64,000 nucleotides of DNA, taken from positions 35,197,777 to 35,261,776 of the forward strand of contig OZ038401.1 of assembly GCA_964036045.1 (NCBI GenBank). The letters are read 5' to 3'. Each line of letters starts with the position of its first letter. The stretch's first letter is position 1. The DNA is from Eutreptiella sp. 'Long Island Sound 2002' (taxonomy: Eukaryota > Euglenozoa > Euglenophyceae > Eutreptiales > Eutreptiaceae). A program made the position numbers and the translations under genes. Below, one piece after another: positions 1 to 7,667 of this stretch. The notes beneath the pieces are model-generated. The model was not told the origin of the DNA. It did not search any database and worked only from the letters and a program-made list of their open reading frames with translations.

Positions 1-447
1 GGTCTCTCTGCTGTTTACCACAAACCATACATACAAAAAAGGCATGTTTCTGGGTAGTTCTCCATAGGCATAGTCGGCAACCCAAGGGACCCCTTCAGGA
101 TGTATCCACGTCTTCTGCGCCCCAAGCCAATCACGTTGGTGAGGTCTCTGGGATCAGGGCATGGACATCCGAACCCGCTTTGCCAAACCAAAACATTGTC
201 CATCCGCCGCAGCTCCATTAAGCTCCACCGCTCACTAGCAAAATCGGGGTAAAAATTGGGGATGTTTTTCGCCACACAAGGAGGGTGCTGGGTATACTTT
301 GCACTGCACCACGGCCTCCTACCACCTTCAGAATGCATTCCACTTCACAGATGCCTTCCTCTCCATGTTTACATCACATTCCAACACATTGAAGCGGTAC
401 CCAGAACCCCATGGCTAGGCTATGGCATACAACCGGGCTCCGGTCCA
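1..447 (+). repeat. R1 module, copy a (left end outside window)
   Basis: Near-identical sequence recurs at 1842-2151, 17492-17880, 17905-18341 and 22832-23072 and inverted at 24630-25072. Its core reads ATAGTCGGCAACCCAAGG, a string also present in every ~203-bp satellite monomer on the right. On the minus strand (15-338) it holds a 107-codon open frame with a C-terminal CLFCMYGLW and a CPCPDPRD segment. I do not recognise the peptide, and because the copies are almost identical its persistence is not evidence of coding. Confidence 0.8.
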
Positions 448-772
448 CGAACCCCATGTACGGAAGGGAAGACGCCCGTTGACGCCCGGTGCGAGCCCGG
501 CGGGAGCGTGTTCCGTGCCGTAAAGCCCCGCATCGGCAACCGATGCGCCGCCAGCGGAGGTTTACATATCAGAATATCAGGAATCAACAGGGTTTTATTT
601 TCATATTGTTTCCGTCAATTTTTACGCTTCCGTTCTGATATTCACTGTTTTGACAGCTGGCGGTTAGTTCGCGACTTTAGCGTAACCGTTAGTTTAACTG
701 TTATATACAGATATTTTAGCGCAAATCGTGACGAAGACTCTAAAGTCTTCAGGAATTGCATTGATGCATCCG
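448..772 (+). repeat. K module, copy a
   Basis: About 325 bp with a GC-rich left part and an AT-rich right part. It recurs only once, inverted, at 24288-24629, between the same neighbours (R1 and the palindromic array). No convincing gene. A 215-codon frame (256-903) runs from R1 through K into the array and is matched in the inverted copy, but it has no recognisable domain. Confidence 0.75.
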
Positions 773-1434
773 CAAGTTCTGTCCGTCAAATGCTACAAAA
801 GACAAATCATCCAACGGACAATAAAAAATCGTCCGACGGACAATTTAAAATTGTCCGAAAAAAATCGTCAGCGGGACAACTCATTGCAGCCTGTGGTAAG
901 TAAAAGTGGCTGTGAAACAACGAATAAAGTTCTGTCCGTCAAATGCTATCAAAGACAAATCGTCTGACGGACAATAAAAAATTGTCCGACGGACAGTTTA
1001 AAATTGTCCGAAAAAAATCATTAGCGGGACAGCTCATTGCAGCCTGTGGTAAGTAAAAGTGGCTGTGAAACAACGAATAAAGTTCTGTCCGTCAAATGCT
1101 ACGAAAGACAAACCGTCCGACGGACAATAAAAAATTGTCCGACGGACAATTTAAAATTGTCCGTCGGACAAAAGGATAAGGTTCTGTCCGTCAAATGCTA
1201 CGAAAGACAAAGCGTCCGACGGACAATAAAAAATTGTCCGACGGACAATGTAAGATTGGCCGAAAAAAATCGTCAACGGGACACCTCATTGCAGCCTGTG
1301 GTAAGTAAAAGTGGCTGTGAAACAACGAATAAAGTTCTGTCCGTCAAATGCTACGAAAGACAAATGGTCCGACGGACAAAAACCAAATTGTCCGACGGAC
1401 AATTTAAAATTGTCCGTCGGACAAAAGGATAAGG
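773..1434 (+). repeat. Palindromic array TTGTCCGWCGGACAA, copy a
   Basis: Irregular tandem of 99-bp and 153-bp units (both multiples of three), each carrying one or more 15-bp palindromes TTGTCCGWCGGACAA. Two often sit back to back around an AATTTAAAATT centre, giving a perfect 37-bp inverted repeat with 18-bp arms. Other conserved strings are GTCCGTCAAATGCTACGAAA and GGCTGTGAAACAACGAATAA. Because the units are multiples of three, open frames run through the array. Confidence 0.85.
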
Positions 1435-1841
1435 TTAGGGGGAATATCCTATTGTCCGTCGAACATTTTTTTTTTGGTTTTTTTTTCGCTCTATGGATCC
1501 TAGCTATCTGGGTGAACCCTGCTGCCCTGGCGATTTAACCGAACCACACCATGCATTGTCATTCAAAAGCTCATGCACTGCATCCAGCTGGGTAGCACAG
1601 TTGTGGCTAGGGTAGTCAACAGGGAAGCAAAAAAATGCACGGCGATTGCAGAGCCTGTAAGCACCCTGCAAGGCAACGTGGATTATCCACGCTGAACGTG
1701 CTACCTAGTAAAGGTTCAGCCTCACGGGTGACTCTCTGGCATTAATGTGATGAGATGTTCATTGGTGGATTTGTTCCCGTAGCGATTGCACAAAAAGCCA
1801 CCATGCATTGTCATTCAAAATGCATGGCACTCCCCTTGCTG
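1435..1841 (+). repeat. J module, copy a
   Basis: Starts at the telomere-like string GGTTAGGGGGAATATCC and runs to the next R1. Copies: 17090-17491, 22431-22831, and inverted 23180-23400 (truncated) and 25073-25463. Segments such as CATTGTCATTCAAAA and GTGGATTATCCACGCTGAAC are diverged relatives of parts of module M, pointing to common descent. No gene seen. Confidence 0.75.
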
Positions 1842-2151
1842 GTCTCTCTGCTGTTTACCACAAACCATACATACAAAAAAGGCATGTTTCTGGGTAGTTC
1901 TCCATAGGCATAGTCGGCAACCCAAGGGACCCCTTCAGGATGTATCCACGTCTTCTGCGCCCCAAGCCAATCACGTTGGTGAGGTCTCTGGGATCAGGGC
2001 ATGGACATCCGAACCCGCTTTGCCAAATCAAAACATTGTCCTGCCGCCGCAGCTCCATTAAGGTCCACCGCTCACTAGTAAAATCGGGGTAAAAATTGGG
2101 GAACTTTTTCGCCATACAAGGAGGGTGCTGGGTATACTTTGCACTGCACCA
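1842..2151 (+). repeat. R1 module, copy b (3' truncated)
   Basis: Matches R1-a up to the GCACTGCACCACGGCC string, where it switches into the 198-bp tandem block; the remaining R1 sequence reappears briefly near 2683-2707, as if the tandem block had been inserted or expanded inside R1. The minus-strand frame continues to 2184. Confidence 0.75.
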
Positions 2152-2683
2152 CGGCCCCTCTCGGGGGTCTCTCTCCCCCGCCATCCCTCCCTCGGGGTCC
2201 CGTTCCCCCTTCCCTTTCCTCTTCCACCCTTGCGGGATGCTCCATTCCCCGCTCCAACACCAACCCGCTTAGCCAGATTCAAACCCCGCACCCGCAGGGC
2301 AAGTCTGCCACACCAAGCACTACCCTGATAATACCTTCTGCAACCCACACCGCCACTCCCGGGGGTCTCTCTCCCCCCCTATCCCTTCCTCGGGGTCCCG
2401 TTCCCCCCTCCCTTTCCTCTTCCACCCTTGCGGGATGCTCCATTCCCCGCTCCAACACCAACCCGCTTAGCCACATTCAAACCCCGCACCCGCAGGGCGA
2501 GTCTGCCACACCAAGCACTACCCTGATAATACCTTCTGCAACCGACACCGCCACTCCCGGGGGTCTCTCTCCCCCGCTATCCCTCCCTCGGGGTCCCGTT
2601 CCCCCTTCCCTTTCCTCTTCCACCTTTGCGGGATGCTCCATTCCCCGCTCCAACACCAACCCGCTTAGCCAGATTCAAACTGC
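2152..2683 (+). repeat. 198-bp tandem repeat, about 2.7 copies
   Basis: The string GGGATGCTCCATTCCCCGCT begins at 2234, 2432 and 2630, giving an exact 198-bp period. The repeat is pyrimidine-rich on the plus strand. Since 198 is a multiple of three, a 221-codon frame (2139-2804) and antisense frames remain open. I regard these as repeat artefacts. Confidence 0.9.
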
Positions 2684-2894
2684 ACCACGGCCTCCTACCA
2701 CCTTCAGAACCCTCCCAGCTTGTGGGTATGACAGGAACCCTCCCAGCTTGTGGGTAGAAACTAACTTAGTTCCTAAACACTGGTACCTAACTTTAATCAT
2801 CTGATGGTATTGATTTTGGGAACAGTGTGCTGACTGCCACTTTCCCTGCTGCAGTGCATCGAGTTCTGGGCACTGCCCTTGCTCGGTTGCCAAA
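2684..2894. other. Unique spacer with short direct repeat
   Basis: Contains two adjacent copies of AACCCTCCCAGCTTGTGGGT (2708 and 2738 regions) and otherwise no gene or recognisable element. Confidence 0.5.
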
Positions 2895-2895
2895 G

Positions 2896-2926
<31 letters not shown>

Positions 2927-2954
2927 GGAGAGAGAGAGAGAGAGAGAGAGAAAG
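2895..2954 (+). repeat. GA microsatellite
   Basis: Two runs of (AG)n separated by AAAGGAGG. The right half recurs at 18342-18377 and forms the left boundary of the A/B segmental duplication, so it may be the recombination point. Confidence 0.9.
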
Positions 2955-4237
2955 AGTCATTGTTTGGGGCTGTGGGACAATCAGTTTGCCCTGCCCTTGT
3001 TTGTTTGTTTCAGTTTTGCTGTCACACTGTCAGCACAGCACTGCACATTTTTGATCCACTGCACTGTCTGTCCAGTCAGCACAGTCTTTCTGGCACTGTC
3101 CACTCTTGTCTGTCCTTCCCTTGGCAGTGGCCATTTCTCAGATACGGGTTTGCCACTTGGGGTCGCCACTGCCATCTACTTTTACACTGACCATCTCAGG
3201 TCTTTTCCAACTGTTTGTACAGTAATGGCCTTCGTCACGGCCATCTGGGGCTGGCAGAGCCCTGCTGCCACTCACAGCCCCATCCCCAGTGGAATCGGAA
3301 AATTTTAGATCCAGGGACTTCAGTTTAGTGCCCCTGGCCCAGGGTTACAGGTGCCTGGTAGCAGTTTTTCTGCCTTTTGGCAGGGCCATTTCTCTGTTTT
3401 TGGCCCACAGAGCAGGTCAATCCTGCCAATCAAAACCCACTTTGGGGTGCCAAAAGCTAAATCCACTGTTTTGTGGAGTTTGGAGCCCAGCATTGTTTTT
3501 TGGCTCCAAAACTAAGAACAGACACCCTAATCAGAGATTTTGGGGAAATCTGAGCTGGGTTGGTGGGGACATCAGAAAAAACCCCCCTCCACAGCCCATG
3601 ATTAGCATCATCTCAGCATGCATTTCTGAATCTCCCATTCTTTTTTCAGAAATCAGTTCTGATTTTCAGCCAACCCCCTGAGTTTCAGCTTAGTGGGCGG
3701 GTTGGTGAGTGTTGTGCCTTTGCGTGGGTAGTAGAACCACTACTAGCTCTAGGCTTCTCTTCCCATGTTCTTGTGTTTTGGTGGGGAGAGAAGCCATGTG
3801 AAGCTCCTAGGCGGCCTTCACCCCTTGGTACCTCTCGCCTTGGGGAAGTAGTTAAGTCTACACGCCCTAGGTTGCTGGAGTCCCCCTATCTCCCTCGTAG
3901 GTTGGGCCGGAATATGCCGTAGTGGCGTAACCCCATTCTCTTCCCCCTTGGGGTTGCTCTTAACCCACATTTTCTATTTTTTTTGGCACTCGCTTGTCTT
4001 GTTGTGGTTTTTCGGCCACGGCCCCATGGTGTGCCCCCCTGGGTTGTGTCCTAGTGGGGGGGTGTAACCAGACAAGCGCGCGCGTTCACATCGCGGATAC
4101 ATAAATGTAGTAATTGCTGCATATTTGTTACTATTTGTGCATATTCAATACTCCATTTTGTGCACATTTAGATTCCATCATGATTCCACAATGATCCAAT
4201 GATGCCCTGTGCCTGTGCCTGTTTAGGGGTAGACATA
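2955..4237 (+). repeat. Segmental duplication copy A, left part
   Basis: About 1.28 kb that recurs with a few substitutions at 18378-19662. Open frames of 114 and 130 codons occur in both copies, but no protein family is recognised. It ends exactly at the retrotransposon insertion point. No RNA gene was recognised in it. Confidence 0.85.
4233..4237 (+). other. Target-site duplication, 5' copy (ACATA)
   Basis: ACATA directly precedes the TG of the 5' LTR and is repeated at 14973-14977 after the CA of the 3' LTR. The uninterrupted site GTAGACATATAGGCAT exists in duplication copy B, with a single ACATA at 19658-19662. Confidence 0.95.
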
Positions 4238-4769
4238 TGTAAGTGCGGCTAGCCCCATCTGCTCAGATTTTCAGACATTCTGCCCAGATTGGCTACATTT
4301 TGGTCATTTTCTTTGCTTCGGCGGAATTGCCGCCTCGCAGCTCAGTCACAGGAAATTTCCTATATATTTCTGATATGCCGGATTTGATTCCGCGGTCCAT
4401 TTCCCGTAAATCCGCCGCATTCCGCTATTTTAGCTGGAATCGCCATTTGCCGTTGACGCGCGCTCGCGGCCCAGATCGGCCAGACAATTTTACATAAATG
4501 GATTATTTAAATTCATTCGGACAGTTTTGGACACTCAGATGTATTTAGAATAATTCCCCTCAATTTTCTTCATAGACTGGGATTTTCTGCCGGACCACAA
4601 TCAGCATGGACCTTGCTTCTGTTGTCGCTGCTCTCGCCTCCGTTGGTGTCCGTGTCTCTGGTTCCAACCCCAATAACAACATCCAGGGAGACTCCTCGCG
4701 TGCCTGCCCCACTGGTCTTGCCGGCCCCGAGCCCTCCGGCACCCACATCGACCCAGGGCAGCACTTTCA
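4238..4769 (+). repeat. 5' LTR (532 bp)
   Basis: Begins TGTAAGTGCGGC and ends CAGCACTTTCA; matched by 14441-14972 with two substitutions. It contains a TATA-like element near 4360 and, unusually, the Gag initiation codon at 4606, so its last 164 bases are coding. Confidence 0.97.
4359..4368 (+). promoter_or_regulatory. Candidate TATA box of the LTR promoter
   Basis: The string CCTATATATT lies about 240 bp upstream of the Gag AUG, a plausible place for RNA polymerase II initiation with R starting some 25-35 bases downstream. Identified only by sequence and position. Confidence 0.4.
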
Positions 4770-7632
4770 TGGTAGCAGAGGCTACCTGAATGTTGTTCCT
4801 TTGGTGTCCCAACCACAGCTAGCCCCTCAGTACGACTCCGCAACCTCCGGAGACGTAACCATCACGCTCCCGTGGTGCTGTGCGAACGAGGCCTTGAGAG
4901 GAATGCCTTGCGCTAGCCCAAATTGCCCAAGAAGGACCCAAATCAGCAGCTGTGGAGGCCCAGATTACAATCAAGATCCCAGTCGAAATTGGCCATCAAG
5001 CAGCTGGAATCTCCCAGCTTACGCTCATGGCAACGCTCCGGTGAACCTTACGGAGCTGGGAGGTACCCACATCCCTTACCAATGTCCTTCATTCGAGACC
5101 ATCGAAGCCGACATTGACGACATTGAGATGGGTGGACCAGGTGAGGTACCTACCTACAATCGACCAGCCTCGTGGGCACAATGGGACAACCATTTGTCGC
5201 CGGAAGTGACCCGTAACCTTGAGGCGCTTGAGGCCCTGTGTCTATTAGCCACGTCTAGGCTGATAGGACAAGAGAGAATCGCCTCTGAATTTTTATTTGA
5301 ATATTTTTTCCTCCTTCAAGAAGAAATTAATACCAGGATGTGGTGGTGTTCTCAAGAAGATGAATCTTTTGCCATTTTCTTGCAGATCTGGGAGGCAAGC
5401 CCCTTCCCGAAGGAGAAGACCAAGGCACCGGTTGCCGGGCCCTCCGCCCCCCATCCCTCTGTTTCCATCCGCGACGATCTAGCCGCCGCGGTTGAGGAAG
5501 GAATCTTAGAGGCAGCTAGGCAGGCAAGCCTGGAAATTAGGACTGAAGGAGCTCCCCAAGTGGACTCCTGGCTGCGAACCACTGAGATTAGCGGTCCGAC
5601 AGCCTGCTCAGGCCCTTCAGGACACGGTATGTACTGTCCTGCCGACTGCTCTTGCAGATCTCAGCGAGACTCTGAGCTCCAATTGCTCAAAGATCAAATG
5701 CAACTCATCATTCAGACGCTGGGAATTAAAGATCTTTTCAAGACCCACATGAGGTCTGAGGGCGCATCATCGGTGGATCAGAGAACAGAACCGTCGGATG
5801 TGGCGACAGAAATTTTTTCGATTGCCCCTTCGGTGGACTCTAAGACCACCGATGCACGGATCAGCAGGACTAAGCTAAAGGAAAGGGTTACAATCTCTCG
5901 ATCACAGAGTAGATCGGCGAAGGCTAGGACTGAGGTTCGGAATGCCAAAAGAACTGCCTCCCGTACTACCCTTCCTGCTGTTGATTCCAATGCAATTGCC
6001 CAGATGTTGCTCGCCCAGACCCTCGCCGGAGCTGGTGTGGCTAATGATGCCGCCAAGGTGTCCGCCATTACGGCCGGTGTTGGGCTGGATTCACTCCTAA
6101 ATCCCACTTCATTGCGACTTCGTCAGGTTGCCAAGCAACCAAAGTATAATGGGAACCCCAGACGTTGGCCTCAGTTCCAACGGGAATTTAAACTGTGGGT
6201 TAAGACTCAAAAACTCCAGGATGATCAGTTCCTGATGGCGCTCCTGGACTGCCTTGAGGGAGCGCCGGCCAACACTTGGCTCAGAACCTGGAGTGATCGT
6301 GAAGATTCAAGTTCCCCCCTTACCTTTGATGCGGTGTGGGAACAGTTGGAGGTACGTGGATCCCGGCTGCCTGAGGACCATTACCACCAGATGTTGAAGA
6401 ATTTTCCTTCATTTTCTCGATTAATCTTGCACGAGGTGCAGGACAAGAGACAGCGCTTCTGGAATCTCGTAGAAGAATCTGAACATTCAGGCGAAAAATT
6501 TTCTAGTGCCGAGCTGAAAAATCTGATTTTTGACAAGATCCCCTCAGAAACCGCCGCCACCTTTCGGAATCGACAGTCCGAAGAAAAGGTCAAGACCTGG
6601 TGGGCGGAGATCGATGGCTTTGACGCCTCGGCCAACCGGTTTACCGTCAGGGAGGCACTTCAAAAGTGCTCCCCCACGTCGTTTACCAAGGTGAAATCCA
6701 CTGAAAACACGTGGAAAATCAAGTTCAATGAACACGAGGATCGGGACTTGTTTGTCCAAGTCCTCAATAGGGGAGTAAGTTTCCATGGCAATCGCCTGAA
6801 GGCCAGGAACTGGGTGTTCTCGTTTACTCCGCAGGAACTGTGGGAAGAGGTTGAGAGGCTCGCTGACGCCGCCAATCAAAATTTCCACGAGGGTCTGGGG
6901 GGAAACAGGAATACCCAGCAAAACACCCAAAATGGGGCCCAAAAGGGCAACAAAAAGGTGAATGACACCCGGAATGTTCAGGATCATTGTAGCATCTGTC
7001 TTCTTCTAGGTTCTACGAACCGAGCTAAGACGCATTCCACCGCTAATCACCGATGGTCTGCTTACGATCACAAGGTGATTGGTGAAAATGTCAGTAATCC
7101 TCAGAATTCAGACAGGAATGACAGACAGGTGCATGGTGCCAAGGGGGGAAAGGGTAATTCGACTCCCTCCGGTGGGAACAAAAATACCGGAGGCCCTGGC
7201 GGGTCCCAAGGCAAAGGGAATCGGACTCCATCCGGTTCCGGTGGACAGCCGAACGGCCAGACGAGTCCCAATTTCAACGCCGGAGGCGGAAATCGAAATC
7301 CAGGCCAAACCCCTCAATCCGGTACAAACAAAGGAAATGCTCCAGGATCACAGGGTAAAGGTAAGGGAAATCCTTCGGGAACCCCCTTCTCTGGTAAGGG
7401 CAGAGGGCGTGGCGACGGTGGTGGTCCATCATCCGGCGGCCGTGGCCGTGGAAAAGGAAAGGGAAACCATCGTGTGGATCAGGTCTCAGGTGCAGACCAG
7501 GTGTCTGATGCGGATCGAGATTACGCCGAAAATGCTCTGAATCCAGCGGATGATCCGTTCCAGGATGAATGGATCGATGAAACAGGCTGCGTTCACAATG
7601 TTAACGCAGCCGCTGGAAGTCAGAACGCCTAG
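4606..7632 (+). CDS. gag: Gag polyprotein of the chromovirus
   Basis: Structural protein that would assemble the retrotransposon particle and package its RNA; 1008 codons ending in UAG. The start is the AUG at 4606 in a good context (A at -3, G at +4); it lies inside the 5' LTR, so the first 54 codons are LTR-encoded and the next few are the tRNA primer-binding site (Gly-Ser-Arg-Gly). Residues about 510-690 resemble the retrotransposon Gag/capsid domain (PKYNGNPRRWPQFQREF, CLEGAPANTWL). Near 795-815 is a C-x2-C-x11-H-x4-H pattern rather than the usual CCHC knuckle. The last ~180 residues are rich in Gly, Asn, Lys and Arg (GRGRG, GGRGRGKGKG), a likely RNA-binding tail. At about 1000 residues it is long for a Ty3/gypsy Gag. 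The frame continues after the UAG into pol. Confidence 0.9.
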   Translation: MDLASVVAALASVGVRVSGSNPNNNIQGDSSRACPTGLAGPEPSGTHIDPGQHFHGSRGYLNVVPLVSQPQLAPQYDSATSGDVTITLPWCCANEALRGMPCASPNCPRRTQISSCGGPDYNQDPSRNWPSSSWNLPAYAHGNAPVNLTELGGTHIPYQCPSFETIEADIDDIEMGGPGEVPTYNRPASWAQWDNHLSPEVTRNLEALEALCLLATSRLIGQERIASEFLFEYFFLLQEEINTRMWWCSQEDESFAIFLQIWEASPFPKEKTKAPVAGPSAPHPSVSIRDDLAAAVEEGILEAARQASLEIRTEGAPQVDSWLRTTEISGPTACSGPSGHGMYCPADCSCRSQRDSELQLLKDQMQLIIQTLGIKDLFKTHMRSEGASSVDQRTEPSDVATEIFSIAPSVDSKTTDARISRTKLKERVTISRSQSRSAKARTEVRNAKRTASRTTLPAVDSNAIAQMLLAQTLAGAGVANDAAKVSAITAGVGLDSLLNPTSLRLRQVAKQPKYNGNPRRWPQFQREFKLWVKTQKLQDDQFLMALLDCLEGAPANTWLRTWSDREDSSSPLTFDAVWEQLEVRGSRLPEDHYHQMLKNFPSFSRLILHEVQDKRQRFWNLVEESEHSGEKFSSAELKNLIFDKIPSETAATFRNRQSEEKVKTWWAEIDGFDASANRFTVREALQKCSPTSFTKVKSTENTWKIKFNEHEDRDLFVQVLNRGVSFHGNRLKARNWVFSFTPQELWEEVERLADAANQNFHEGLGGNRNTQQNTQNGAQKGNKKVNDTRNVQDHCSICLLLGSTNRAKTHSTANHRWSAYDHKVIGENVSNPQNSDRNDRQVHGAKGGKGNSTPSGGNKNTGGPGGSQGKGNRTPSGSGGQPNGQTSPNFNAGGGNRNPGQTPQSGTNKGNAPGSQGKGKGNPSGTPFSGKGRGRGDGGGPSSGGRGRGKGKGNHRVDQVSGADQVSDADRDYAENALNPADDPFQDEWIDETGCVHNVNAAAGSQNA
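4770..4781 (+). promoter_or_regulatory. Primer-binding site, initiator tRNA-Met
   Basis: TGGTAGCAGAGG abuts the 5' LTR with no spacer. It is complementary to the last 12 bases of the common eukaryotic initiator tRNA-Met (CCUCUGCUACCA). It is translated as part of Gag. Confidence 0.93.
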
Positions 7633-7667
7633 GGGAGCCACGAAAATCGCCCCTCCCCAGGCGATTT
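7630..7667 (+). promoter_or_regulatory. gag-pol UAG with downstream stem-loop/possible pseudoknot (readthrough signal)
   Basis: UAG (7630-7632) is followed without another in-frame stop by pol. AAATCGCC (7644-7651) pairs perfectly with GGCGATTT (7660-7667) around the 8-base loop CCTCCCCA. Six loop bases, CTCCCC (7653-7658), are complementary to GGGGAG (7632-7637), which begins in the stop codon. The set can form an 8-bp hairpin 11 bases after the stop, or a tight H-type pseudoknot. MLV gag-pol also uses UAG plus a downstream pseudoknot. Both stems are seen directly; the function is inferred. Confidence 0.7.

Noticed and set aside
773-1434. CRISPR-like array
   Set aside because: Repeats are palindromic but the intervening sequence is itself repeated, there are no unique spacers and no cas genes, and the DNA is eukaryotic.
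2139-2804. 221-codon frame over the 198-bp repeat
   Set aside because: The period is a multiple of three and the frame follows the repeat; no domain.
2955-4237. Fragments of large-subunit or small-subunit rRNA or snRNA
   Set aside because: I looked for conserved rRNA, U1, U2, U5 and U6 strings and found none.
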